This document shows positions 17,016 to 24,604 of a stretch of DNA of 60,838 bases, in pieces. Under the pieces are notes generated by a model, which was not told the DNA's origin, did no database searches, and worked only from the letters and a program-made list of their open reading frames with translations. The translations under genes were made by a program, and so were the position numbers. Origin of the DNA: UBA3537 sp045561735 (lineage in GTDB: Bacteria > Bacteroidota > Bacteroidia > Flavobacteriales > Flavobacteriaceae); the NCBI GenBank assembly GCA_045561735.1, contig JBJKXC010000036.1, positions 1 to 60,838 on the forward strand, written 5' to 3'. Position 1 is the stretch's first letter. Each line of letters opens with the position of its first letter.

Positions 17016-17650
17016 TACATTTAAAACGCAATGATTTTGATAAACTCGATCATGTCTTCAGAATAAATTTAATAAATAGCTGTTCAGGATTTAAATCTGC
17101 TAATTTGATTGGGACGAAATCCTATGCCGGCATCTCAAATGTTGCAGTCTTTAGTTCTGTAACGCACTTAGGATCCAATCCGCCACTACTGGGAGTAGTT
17201 TTTAGGCCGGTAACAGATGTTCCAAGAAACACTTATGAAAACATCAAAGAAACTGGACAATTTACCATCAATCACATCCATGCACCAATTATCAAAGATG
17301 CCCATCACACTTCGGCAAAATACAGCAAGGAAGTTTCGGAATTTGAGCTCACTCAATTAGAAGAAGAATTTAAAAATGGTTGGCACGCCCCTTTTGTCAA
17401 AGATGCACCCATTCAGATTGCGCTCACCTATTGTGAAGAATATCTCATTAAGCGTAATAATTGCATCCAACTCATTGGAGAAATAAAAGATTTATTCATT
17501 CGGGAAGATTTGCTAGAAGGTGACGGATTTATCAATCTCTCCAAAGGAAATATTGTAGCCATTAATGGTTTGGACGGATATACGCTGCCCAAACTTAAAG
17601 CCCGATTACAATATCAACGTCCAAAAAAAGACTTGAAATCTAAAATTTGA
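17012..17650 (+). CDS. Flavin reductase-like FMN-binding protein
   Basis: This 212-aa split-barrel flavoprotein of the flavin reductase-like family shows LIGTKSYAGISNVAVFSS and PPLLGVVFRPVTDVPRNT near the N-terminus, which form the FMN pocket, and INHIHAPIIKDAHHTSAKY. It may reduce or deliver flavin for the photolyase/cryptochromes made by the same operon. The substrate is unknown. The start overlaps the kinase stop (ATGA). Confidence 0.85.
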   Translation: MIHLKRNDFDKLDHVFRINLINSCSGFKSANLIGTKSYAGISNVAVFSSVTHLGSNPPLLGVVFRPVTDVPRNTYENIKETGQFTINHIHAPIIKDAHHTSAKYSKEVSEFELTQLEEEFKNGWHAPFVKDAPIQIALTYCEEYLIKRNNCIQLIGEIKDLFIREDLLEGDGFINLSKGNIVAINGLDGYTLPKLKARLQYQRPKKDLKSKI

Positions 17651-17654
17651 CATT

Positions 17655-17792
17655 TTGAAAAAATCTCATCTGCCTGTCAAAATTTGTATGGTTTGTCACC
17701 GCCCATTTTCATGGAGAAAAAAATGGGAAAGAGATTGGGAGTTTGTAAAATATTGTAGTAAAAAATGCAGCAAAAACAAAGCACATCTATAG
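17655..17792 (+). CDS. DUF2256 small zinc-finger-like protein
   Basis: A 45-residue frame starts at a TTG. It reads KKSHLPVKICMVCHRPFSW, then RKKWERDWEFVKYCSKKCSK, and ends KAHL. Four cysteines in a CxxC...CxxxC layout (Cys11, Cys14, Cys34, Cys38) and the FxWRKKW core are the mark of DUF2256, a family usually found beside photolyase or cryptochrome genes. It is short, uses a non-ATG start and overlaps the next gene by 28 bp. The function is unknown; metal binding is likely from the cysteines. Confidence 0.85.
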   Translation: MKKSHLPVKICMVCHRPFSWRKKWERDWEFVKYCSKKCSKNKAHL

Positions 17793-19060
17793 TCTGGTTC
17801 ACGGACAATTTAAGAGCAAGAGACAACTTTGTGCTCAGTGCTGCTATGAAAGCCTCAAGACGAGTCATAGGGGTTTATTTTTTAACTCCCGAGAAGTTCA
17901 GCGAAACTCAATTTGGTTTTAAAAAAACTGAAAAATTCAGAACTAAATTTCTACTTCAAACACTTAGCGATTTAAAATCAGAACTTGATGCGCTAAACAT
18001 AAGCCTGTTGGTTATTAATAGTACTGCTGAAAAACAAATGCGTGAATTGGTCAAAATATATGATGTGAAAGCAGTCTATCAACAAAAGGAGTGGACCGAT
18101 GAAGAAGTCAAAAAAATTGATTCTCTAAAGAAGATTTTGCCAGCCAATGTAAGCTTTCACGAATATTATGATCAATTTTTATTTCACCCTGATGATCTAA
18201 CATTTCATTACAGCGAGACTCCAAAGGTTTTTACACAGTTTAGAAAACAACTAGAAAAAAAAGCTTTGGTTCGACCATTGGTTTCTATGCAGCCTCAAAA
18301 GGTGAGCTCTAAAGTTGAAACGGATTTTAAATTGCCAACATTGGAGCAATTGGGATTTGAGGATTTCGAAATAGATTCGCGGACTGCATTCCCATTTAAA
18401 GGTGGATCCAAAGCAGCCGAGCAACGCTTGGACCATTATTTTTTCAAAACACAATCTCTTGGTGTGTATAAAAAAACACGAAATGGTCTTTTGGGTGAAA
18501 ATTACAGTTCTAAATTTTCACCATGGCTGGCAAATGGGAGTTTATCCGCTAGACAAATTTATTGGAAAATCAAGGCGTTTGAAGAACAATTTTACGCCAA
18601 TCAATCCACTTATTGGTTAATTTTCGAATTGATTTGGCGTGATTTTTTTAAATACATTTCTTTAAAAAACGGAAATGCCATTTTTAAACTTGATGGGATT
18701 CTAAAAACCGTTTATAGTTGGTCTAAAAATTCAAAATTCATAACGGAATGGACAGACGGGAGAACAGCGGATGATTTTGTCAATGCGAACATGATTGAAT
18801 TGAAAAATACAGGATGGATGAGCAACCGTGGACGGCAAAATGTCGCTTCTTATTTTGCAAAAACTCTAAAGCTTGACTGGCGCATCGGAGCAGCCTATTT
18901 TGAAAGTATGTTGTTGGACTATGATGTACACAGTAATTATGGCAATTGGATGTACGTTTCAGGGGTTGGTAACGATCCGAGAGATCGCATCTTTGACCTT
19001 AAAAGACAAGCAGAAATGTATGATCATGACAAGCGCTATAGAAACCATTGGCTTAAATAA
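17765..19060 (+). CDS. DASH-family cryptochrome
   Basis: This 431-aa flavoprotein of the photolyase/cryptochrome superfamily starts SIVWFTDNLRARDNFVL (the antenna-binding Rossmann domain). The FAD domain shows YWLIFELIWRDFFKY, LKNTGWMSNRGRQNVAS, DWRIGAAYFESMLLDYDVHS and NYGNWMYVSGVGNDPRDR, which are typical of DASH proteins (the last motif especially). DASH cryptochromes repair CPDs in single-stranded DNA and bind MTHF. It overlaps the DUF2256 gene and is followed after 8 bp by a second homologue. Confidence 0.94.
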   Translation: MQQKQSTSIVWFTDNLRARDNFVLSAAMKASRRVIGVYFLTPEKFSETQFGFKKTEKFRTKFLLQTLSDLKSELDALNISLLVINSTAEKQMRELVKIYDVKAVYQQKEWTDEEVKKIDSLKKILPANVSFHEYYDQFLFHPDDLTFHYSETPKVFTQFRKQLEKKALVRPLVSMQPQKVSSKVETDFKLPTLEQLGFEDFEIDSRTAFPFKGGSKAAEQRLDHYFFKTQSLGVYKKTRNGLLGENYSSKFSPWLANGSLSARQIYWKIKAFEEQFYANQSTYWLIFELIWRDFFKYISLKNGNAIFKLDGILKTVYSWSKNSKFITEWTDGRTADDFVNANMIELKNTGWMSNRGRQNVASYFAKTLKLDWRIGAAYFESMLLDYDVHSNYGNWMYVSGVGNDPRDRIFDLKRQAEMYDHDKRYRNHWLK

Positions 19061-19068
19061 CAACGACT

Positions 19069-20538
19069 ATGGAAATCACACTAATCTTTCCCAACCAACT
19101 TTTTGAAAATTCAGAGCTACTTAAAGCTTCCAAAAAAGTTATCTTAATAGAGGAATATCTGTTTTTTAAACATTTCAATTTTCATAAGCAGAAAATTCTA
19201 TTTCATAGAATGAGTATGAAATCTTACGAAAACTTTCTAAAAGCACAACACAATACTGAGTATATTGATTCTACTCAAACGGAGAGCGATGTTAGAATAC
19301 TGATAAAGAACATGAGCGGTGATATCCAAAAAATCAACATATATGATACCAATGACAATTGGCTTCAAAAGCGGATTAAATCTGCTTGCAGCAAAAAAAA
19401 TATTGAGCTTGCGATTTTTAATAACCCCTTATTTTTGCTTGACAAAGCAGATTTGAATCCATTTTTTAGAACAGATAAGAAAAAATTCTTCCAAACTGCT
19501 TTTTATAAGAACCAACGTCAGCAAATGAATATTCTGATGCAGAATGGTTCCCCAGAAGGCGGTGAATGGACTTATGACAAATACAACAGAGAAAAATACC
19601 CAAAGGGAAAGCAAACACCAAAAATAAAGCGCCCTGAGGAAAGTACTTATTTTGAGGAAGCGTTGACCTACGTAGAAAGGAATTTCAACAATAATTGTGG
19701 TGAATTGCCAAAAAAACCAAATTACCCGCATGATTTTGAGTCTTCAAAAAAATGGTTTAAAGCATTTTTAAAAACAAGATTTGAAGAATTTGGGCCGTTT
19801 GAAGATGCCGTACTTAAAAATGAAACTGAACTGCACCACAGCCTCTTGTCTCCACTTATGAATGTTGGTTTACTGAACCCAAATTATGTGGTTAAAACTA
19901 CAGTAGACTATGCAAAAAAACACAATATTCCAATCAATTCAACAGAGGGATTCATTCGGCAAATCATTGGTTGGAGAGAGTTTATAAGGGGTGTTTACAT
20001 TGCGAAGGGTACGGAAGAACGTACTAAGAATTTTTGGAATTTTAGTAGGAAAATGCCAGCTGCTTTCTACAATGGGACTACAGGAATAGAGCCTTTTGAT
20101 GATTCTATAAAGAAAATCACAAAAACCGGGTACATACACCACATTGAAAGATTGATGATTGTTGGTAACTTAATGCTGTTGTGTGAAATTGATCCCGATG
20201 AAGTCTACCGCTGGTTTATGGAGCTTTCAATTGATAGCTACGATTGGGTCATGGTCCCCAATGTATACGGAATGAGTCAATTTGCAGATGGAGGTCTCAT
20301 GTCTACAAAACCTTACATAAGCGGCAGCAGCTACATCTTAAAAATGAGCGATTACAAAAAGGGTGATTGGTGTCTAATTTGGGACGCTCTATTTTGGAAT
20401 TTCATAAACAACCACAAAGTATTTTTTAAAAATAATCCAAGAATGAGAATGTTGGTGAGTTCTTTTGAAAAAATGAATCCGGAGAAAAAGAAATCTTTGA
20501 TCGAAACATCAGCAACTTTCATTGAAAATTTAAGATAA
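19069..20538 (+). CDS. PhrB/FeS-BCP-like cryptochrome/photolyase lacking cluster cysteines
   Basis: This 489-aa protein fits the prokaryotic (6-4) photolyase group: an N-terminal DPRP domain from about residue 3, an INSTEGFIRQIIGWREF motif, GYIHHIERLMIVGN and YDWVMVPNVYGMSQFADGG. Members of this group normally bind a 4Fe-4S cluster through four cysteines. Here the expected Cys in GTTGIEPFDD is Pro342 and the expected C-xx-C after MSDY is Lys430-Lys431-Gly-Asp. Only Cys435 remains near the last site. So it probably has no Fe-S cluster. It is the last gene of operon 1. Confidence 0.88.
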   Translation: MEITLIFPNQLFENSELLKASKKVILIEEYLFFKHFNFHKQKILFHRMSMKSYENFLKAQHNTEYIDSTQTESDVRILIKNMSGDIQKINIYDTNDNWLQKRIKSACSKKNIELAIFNNPLFLLDKADLNPFFRTDKKKFFQTAFYKNQRQQMNILMQNGSPEGGEWTYDKYNREKYPKGKQTPKIKRPEESTYFEEALTYVERNFNNNCGELPKKPNYPHDFESSKKWFKAFLKTRFEEFGPFEDAVLKNETELHHSLLSPLMNVGLLNPNYVVKTTVDYAKKHNIPINSTEGFIRQIIGWREFIRGVYIAKGTEERTKNFWNFSRKMPAAFYNGTTGIEPFDDSIKKITKTGYIHHIERLMIVGNLMLLCEIDPDEVYRWFMELSIDSYDWVMVPNVYGMSQFADGGLMSTKPYISGSSYILKMSDYKKGDWCLIWDALFWNFINNHKVFFKNNPRMRMLVSSFEKMNPEKKKSLIETSATFIENLR

Positions 20539-20572
20539 CAAAATCAATTACTACTCTGTTAAAGAAACACTA

Positions 20573-20595
20573 AAAATGTTAATGTTTTTTTAATT
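20573..20595 (+). promoter_or_regulatory. 23-bp promoter box, copy 2 of 2
   Basis: AAAATGTTAATG followed by TTTTTTTAATT repeats the box at 14972-14994 with one change (G to T). It ends 26 bp before the -7 box at 20622 of operon 2. The same order and spacing at two operons of related content suggests a shared regulator. Confidence 0.6.
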
Positions 20596-20621
20596 CTAAG
20601 TGTAAATGTGAAGACATTCGC

Positions 20622-20629
20622 TATGTTTG
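20622..20629 (+). promoter_or_regulatory. -7 box of light operon 2
   Basis: TATGTTTG fits TAnnTTTG. The longer open frame of the next gene starts at a TTG inside this box (20627), which argues that the real start codon is further downstream, at 20690. The predicted leader is about 55 nt. Confidence 0.55.
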
Positions 20630-20689
20630 ATTAAAATCAATTTAATTTTGGTCTTAAACACCACTTATTTCAATAGAGATCACAAACAA

Positions 20690-21070
20690 ATGCTAGAAGA
20701 ATTTGTGGGAAAACCTTATTCTTTTTGGGAAATTCTCATAAGAGGTGGTATTGGATCTAAAAGAATGATTGTAAAGCAACTTAGTCCAAATTTAAGTTTT
20801 ATATCAAACTCGATATCAGATTTAAATTATGCCAATATTGAGCTAAGAAAAAAAGGTATTTTGATTCGTATCAACAAAGGTTTAAAGAATTTTACATGGG
20901 CAATTCCCTTTTACCAGTTGGTTTTTTACAAAACAGACTTCACTAGTATCCATGCGCAAGGACGGTTCATTCATTTTGAAAATTCGAAAACTTTTAAAGA
21001 GAATAAACGCTTTTTTCAAGGACTGACTAAAGAAAAATTAAAGTTTGATCAACAATATATCTTCACCTAG
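20690..21070 (+). CDS. Uncharacterised 126-aa protein in the light operon
   Basis: I do not recognise this protein family with certainty. It starts MLEEFVGKPYSFWEILIRGG and is basic, with no signal peptide or clear membrane segment. A central part rich in beta-type hydrophobics (KGILIRINKGLKNFTWAIPF) and a C-terminal FQGLTKEKLKFDQQY are visible. The ATG at 20690 is chosen because the upstream TTG at 20627 lies in the promoter. It is the first gene of operon 2 and ends 2 bp before the TIGR03643 gene. Confidence 0.7.
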   Translation: MLEEFVGKPYSFWEILIRGGIGSKRMIVKQLSPNLSFISNSISDLNYANIELRKKGILIRINKGLKNFTWAIPFYQLVFYKTDFTSIHAQGRFIHFENSKTFKENKRFFQGLTKEKLKFDQQYIFT

Positions 21071-21072
21071 TT

Positions 21073-21345
21073 ATGACCTTAAGCACAATAGAAATCGATA
21101 GAATAATTGAAATGGCATGGGAAGACCGCACCACTTTTGAGGCTATCAATTTTCAATTTGGTTTATCCGAACGACAAGTCATCTCACTAATGCGCAATCA
21201 AATGACACCCAACAGCTTTAGACTTTGGAGAAAAAGGGTTCAAGGGCGTAAAACAAAACATCAGAAATTAAGAACATTTGAATCGGGTCGCTTTAAATGC
21301 TCACGTCAAAAATCAATTTCAAATAACAAAATATCAAAACGCTGA
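21073..21345 (+). CDS. TIGR03643-family small basic protein
   Basis: This 90-aa protein reads STIEIDRIIEMAWEDRTTF, then EAINFQFGLSERQVISLMR, then FRLWRKRVQGRKTKH. This matches the TIGR03643 family, found next to cryptochrome/photolyase genes in proteobacteria and Bacteroidota. The GLSERQV stretch looks like a helix-turn-helix and the C-terminus is very basic, so nucleic-acid binding is likely, though untested. The tail extends into the region before folE. Confidence 0.85.
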   Translation: MTLSTIEIDRIIEMAWEDRTTFEAINFQFGLSERQVISLMRNQMTPNSFRLWRKRVQGRKTKHQKLRTFESGRFKCSRQKSISNNKISKR

Positions 21346-21352
21346 AAAGCTT

Positions 21353-22039
21353 ATGGCTACAAATATTACAAAACAAAAATCAAGACGAATCAATGGATTT
21401 TCTCATCACGAAATAGGAGATGATCACTTACATACAGGTTTAGATACACCTCTAAAAAAGGATGCATTCGCAATCAGTGATGAGGAAAAGAAAAACAAAA
21501 TATCTATACTTTTTGAAGAAATTATGGACGTTATAGGCTTGGATCTTACCGACGATTCATTGAAAGGCACTCCAGATAGAGTTGCTAAAATGTACATTGA
21601 TGAGATTTTTTCCGGACTCAACCCTAAAAATAAACCTAAAGTCGCATTGTTTGATAACAAATATCAATACAATCAAATGCTGGTTGAAAAAAATATTACG
21701 TTTTACTCAAACTGTGAGCACCACTTTGTTCCAATCATTGGGAAAGCGCATATTGCCTACATCTCTTCAGGAAAAGTTATAGGACTATCAAAATTAAACA
21801 GAATTGTTCAATACTACGCCAAAAGACCTCAAGTTCAAGAACGTTTAACAAATCAAATCGGAGAAGAATTAAAGTCTATTTTAGGAACGGATGATGTTGC
21901 TGTCATTATTGATGCCAAACATCTTTGTGTCTCGTCGAGGGGGGTTAAAGACGAATCCTCTGCAACTGTTACTTCATTTTACAGTGGTGCGTTTAACAGC
22001 CCAGTAAAAGTTACTGAGTTCAATAATTATCTAAAATAA
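21353..22039 (+). CDS. folE: GTP cyclohydrolase I FolE
   Basis: This 228-aa enzyme makes 7,8-dihydroneopterin triphosphate from GTP, the first step to folates and pterins. Zinc ligands Cys121 and His124 (NCEHHFVP) and Cys192 (KHLCVSSRGVKD) are intact, as is GLSKLNRIVQYYAKRPQVQE. The start at 21353 (MATNITKQKS) lies 7 bp after the previous stop; the frame reaches back to 21278 but would then overlap the TIGR03643 gene. Its place in a photolyase operon suggests supply of folate (MTHF) antenna for the photolyases rather than, or besides, general folate synthesis. Confidence 0.95.
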   Translation: MATNITKQKSRRINGFSHHEIGDDHLHTGLDTPLKKDAFAISDEEKKNKISILFEEIMDVIGLDLTDDSLKGTPDRVAKMYIDEIFSGLNPKNKPKVALFDNKYQYNQMLVEKNITFYSNCEHHFVPIIGKAHIAYISSGKVIGLSKLNRIVQYYAKRPQVQERLTNQIGEELKSILGTDDVAVIIDAKHLCVSSRGVKDESSATVTSFYSGAFNSPVKVTEFNNYLK

Positions 22040-22043
22040 ATTT

Positions 22044-22268
22044 ATGAAAGCTGTAAAAAAAGGTAAAGAATTTTTAGAAAAGAAACTAAAATTCAAAAAT
22101 ACAAGTGAACGCATCGAGGCCTCCCGTGAGGTTAAATCCATAATATTAGGAATTAATGAATTGTATAAGACAAATAAAGACCAATCACTGATGGATTTGA
22201 TGAAAGAGCTTACATTAATCAAACAAAAAATTGAAAAACGCCTTAAAGGAAGACCCTTAACGTCATGA
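22044..22268 (+). CDS. Uncharacterised 74-aa helical protein
   Basis: I do not recognise this family. It is a charged, Lys-rich protein (starting MKAVKKGKEFLEKKLKF) predicted to be mostly helical, with two helices around SREVKSIILGINELYK and DLMKELTLIKQKIEKRL. It sits 4 bp after folE and overlaps the SDR start by 4 nt, so it is surely translated as part of the operon. Confidence 0.7.
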   Translation: MKAVKKGKEFLEKKLKFKNTSERIEASREVKSIILGINELYKTNKDQSLMDLMKELTLIKQKIEKRLKGRPLTS

Positions 22269-22948
22269 AAAAAATCATCATCATTGGGGGGAGTCGCGGA
22301 ATTGGCAATGCTGTTGCGCATGCATTATTACCCACGCATCAGATTATAAATATTAGTCGTTCTGTTCCAGCATATACACATTCGAATCTAACGCACTACA
22401 GTTGCGATGTCATTACAGGTGATCTCCCTGAAATTGAACAAGCAGATGGATTAATTTACTGTCCAGGTAGTATTAATCTTAAACCCTTCAAAAGATTAAG
22501 TTTAGAAGATTTTAAAACTGATTTTGAGATCAATGTCATTGGAGCTGTAAAGGCCATACAAACGTACACCCCTGCGCTATCAAAAAGTGACTTTAGCTCA
22601 ATTGTACTCTTTAGCACAGTGGCTACCGCTTTAGGAATGCCATTCCATGCCAGTGTAGCAACTGCGAAATCAGCTGTTGAAGGTCTAACAAAATCAGTAG
22701 CTGCCGACTTAGCGCCCAACATCAGGGTCAATGCCATCGCCCCAACAATCACACAAACTGATTTAGCAGCTAAGCTACTCAGAAATGAAAGAATGATAGA
22801 GAATACCATTCAAAGACATCCATTAAAAAAATTTTTAGCACCCAGCGAAGTCGCAACAATGGCAGCATATTTAATTTCAGACAATTCGAAATCAATTTCT
22901 GGTCAAGTGTTTAAATTGGATTGTGGTATCGTTTCTTTAAAAATATAA
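22265..22948 (+). CDS. SDR-family oxidoreductase without the catalytic Tyr
   Basis: This 227-aa protein has the SDR fold: nucleotide motif GGSRGIGNAVAHAL (8-21), the structural Asn90 (FEINVIGAVKA), Ser117 and Lys135. But the YxxxK motif reads VATAK (131-135), with Val131 in the place of the catalytic Tyr. NAD(P) binding is expected; classical dehydrogenase activity is doubtful. The C-terminus SISGQVFKLDCGI is typical of SDRs. The substrate is unknown; a pterin or carbonyl product of light damage would fit the context but is only a guess. Confidence 0.85.
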   Translation: MKKIIIIGGSRGIGNAVAHALLPTHQIINISRSVPAYTHSNLTHYSCDVITGDLPEIEQADGLIYCPGSINLKPFKRLSLEDFKTDFEINVIGAVKAIQTYTPALSKSDFSSIVLFSTVATALGMPFHASVATAKSAVEGLTKSVAADLAPNIRVNAIAPTITQTDLAAKLLRNERMIENTIQRHPLKKFLAPSEVATMAAYLISDNSKSISGQVFKLDCGIVSLKI

Positions 22949-22950
22949 CA

Positions 22951-23499
22951 ATGATCGCCTCAAAAACCATTACAGCTTTTTTATTTCTATTGGGAATCTC
23001 AACGCACAACTCTCAACATTCAGAAAAAATGACTCTACATGATATTGAAATTAACAATTTAGATGGATCTCCAATCAATTTATCTGATTACAAAGGAAAA
23101 TATATTCTTTTTGTAAATGTCGCTTCTGAATGTGGCTTCACAGGACAATATGAAGGTCTGCAACGCCTCTATGATCAGTATAGCAAGGATCTTATGGTTA
23201 TTGGAGTGCCCTGCAATCAGTTTGGGCAACAAGAATCAGGGTCTCTAACACAAATTAAAACTTTTTGTAAACAAAATTATGGAGTCACTTTCTTGATGAC
23301 CGAAAAAATTGACGTAAAAGGAAAGCGTCAGCATCCTCTTTACCAGTGGCTTACAAATAAAGAACTCAATGGTGTGAAAAGTACTACTGTAAGATGGAAC
23401 TTTCAAAAATACATTATTGGAAGAAATGGTGAGTTTATAGATTATTTCTATTCAATGACACGTCCTATGAGCAGTAAAATCACAAAATTAATTCAATAG
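22951..23499 (+). CDS. Glutathione peroxidase-like thiol peroxidase, exported
   Basis: This 182-aa protein starts with a probable signal peptide (MIASKTITAFLFLLGIST) and continues into a GPx domain. The peroxidatic Cys61 lies in NVASECGFTGQY, the Gln in VPCNQFGQQE and the Trp/Asn in TVRWNFQKYII; the resolving Cys could be that in FCKQNYG. Such proteins in bacteria usually reduce lipid and other peroxides with thioredoxin. The start at 22951 is chosen over one at 22921, inside the SDR gene. It fits the photo-oxidative theme. Confidence 0.92.
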   Translation: MIASKTITAFLFLLGISTHNSQHSEKMTLHDIEINNLDGSPINLSDYKGKYILFVNVASECGFTGQYEGLQRLYDQYSKDLMVIGVPCNQFGQQESGSLTQIKTFCKQNYGVTFLMTEKIDVKGKRQHPLYQWLTNKELNGVKSTTVRWNFQKYIIGRNGEFIDYFYSMTRPMSSKITKLIQ

Positions 23500-23501
23500 T
23501 T

Positions 23502-23669
23502 ATGTTCAAATTATTCAAAAAGAAAACAGCCGTTGAAAAACTACAAGAGCGCTACAAAAAATTAATGTCTGAGTGGCATGACTTGTCATCAACAGACCGC
23601 GCTGCCAGCGATAACAAATACGCCCAAGCACAACAAGTTTTAAATGAAATCGATAAAATCACTACATAA
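23502..23669 (+). CDS. Lacal_2735-family small protein
   Basis: This 55-residue protein reads MFKLFKKKTAVEKLQERYKK, then MSEWHDLSSTDRAASDNKY, then AQAQQVLNEIDKI. It resembles the Lacal_2735 family of small flavobacterial proteins with an N-terminal basic patch and helical body. Function unknown. It starts 2 bp after the peroxidase stop, and its stop codon is directly followed by the tspO start. Confidence 0.8.
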   Translation: MFKLFKKKTAVEKLQERYKKLMSEWHDLSSTDRAASDNKYAQAQQVLNEIDKITT

Positions 23670-24131
23670 TTGAAATTTACGCTAACTTTTTTAGGCTTTT
23701 TAGCGATAAATTTAGGGGCGCTATTTTTAGGAACTTTACTTATGAATGGTGGTCCTACATCAAGCTGGTATTTTCATTTAGAAAAAGCACCCTGGACGCC
23801 CGCTGGCTGGGTTTTTGGTGCAGCTTGGACCTGTGTAATGGTGTTTTTTTCTGTGTTCATCAGCTATTTGTATCAAAACCTTGAAAATCGAAAGCTATGG
23901 CTTCTCTTTGGAATTCAATTTGTATTGAATGTGTCGTGGAACTACATTTTTATGAATAAACATTTAATTGGGCTAGGTTTACTTAACATTACACTATTAA
24001 CGGCTTTAATGTTCTATTTCTTCATTGCTTTCAAAGAGTTGATAAGTCACATGCGGTTTTTTGTACTTCCTTATTGTGTATGGCTTTTGTTGGCAAGTTC
24101 CTTAAACCTCTACGTGGTGCTTTACAATTAA
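23670..24131 (+). CDS. tspO: TspO/MBR-family membrane protein
   Basis: This 153-aa protein with five membrane helices shows the TspO signature WTPAGWVFGAAWTCVMVFF and LNVSWNYIFM. TspO proteins bind porphyrins and cholesterol-like ligands, and in bacteria degrade protoporphyrin IX in light or damp down tetrapyrrole synthesis; this fits protection from photosensitisers. Translation starts at TTG 23670, directly after the TAA of the preceding gene, giving KFTLTFLGFLAINLGA as the first helix. Confidence 0.92.
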   Translation: MKFTLTFLGFLAINLGALFLGTLLMNGGPTSSWYFHLEKAPWTPAGWVFGAAWTCVMVFFSVFISYLYQNLENRKLWLLFGIQFVLNVSWNYIFMNKHLIGLGLLNITLLTALMFYFFIAFKELISHMRFFVLPYCVWLLLASSLNLYVVLYN

Positions 24132-24136
24132 ACCAA

Positions 24137-24604
24137 ATGAAACTATACAATTTACACAAAAAACAGAATTTACCCATTACAGCTGATGAAGCTTGGGCGT
24201 TTTTATCCAGTCCTAAAAATCTCAAAACCATCACACCTGACTATATGGGTTTTAAAATTCTTAGCGGAGCTGAAAGCGAAATTTTTGCTGGACAAATTAT
24301 TCAATACATTGTGACTCCCATACTAGGTATAAAAACAAAGTGGGTTACCGAAATCACTCATCTTAGACAAGGACATTATTTTGTTGACGAACAACGTTTT
24401 GGGCCATATTCACTCTGGCATCACAAGCATTTTATCAGACCTATAAAAGGAGGTGTTGAAATGGAAGATATCATCGACTACAAACTTCCTTTTGGTTGGA
24501 TTGGTCAGTTAGCCCACCCTTTACTAGTGGAGCCGAAACTAAAAGAGATATTTGATTACCGTCAAAAAAAACTGATTGAACTTTTTGGAGAATTCAAATC
24601 ATGA
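24137..24604 (+). CDS. SRPBCC-family ligand-binding protein
   Basis: This 155-aa protein (MKLYNLHKKQNLPITADEAW) shows the START/SRPBCC pattern WAFLSSPKNLKTITPDYMGF, an RFGPYSLWHHKHF strand and a C-terminal helix PLLVEPKLKEIFDYRQKKL. It resembles cyclase/dehydrase-like members often found next to photolyase genes. The ligand is unknown. The ATG at 24137 is chosen over 24074, which would lie inside tspO. It overlaps the photolyase start by 4 nt. Confidence 0.85.
   Translation: MKLYNLHKKQNLPITADEAWAFLSSPKNLKTITPDYMGFKILSGAESEIFAGQIIQYIVTPILGIKTKWVTEITHLRQGHYFVDEQRFGPYSLWHHKHFIRPIKGGVEMEDIIDYKLPFGWIGQLAHPLLVEPKLKEIFDYRQKKLIELFGEFKS

Noticed and set aside
20627..20689. Upstream TTG start for the 126-aa protein gene
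   Set aside because: The TTG lies inside the TATGTTTG -7 box, so it cannot be in the transcript; the ATG at 20690 is used instead.
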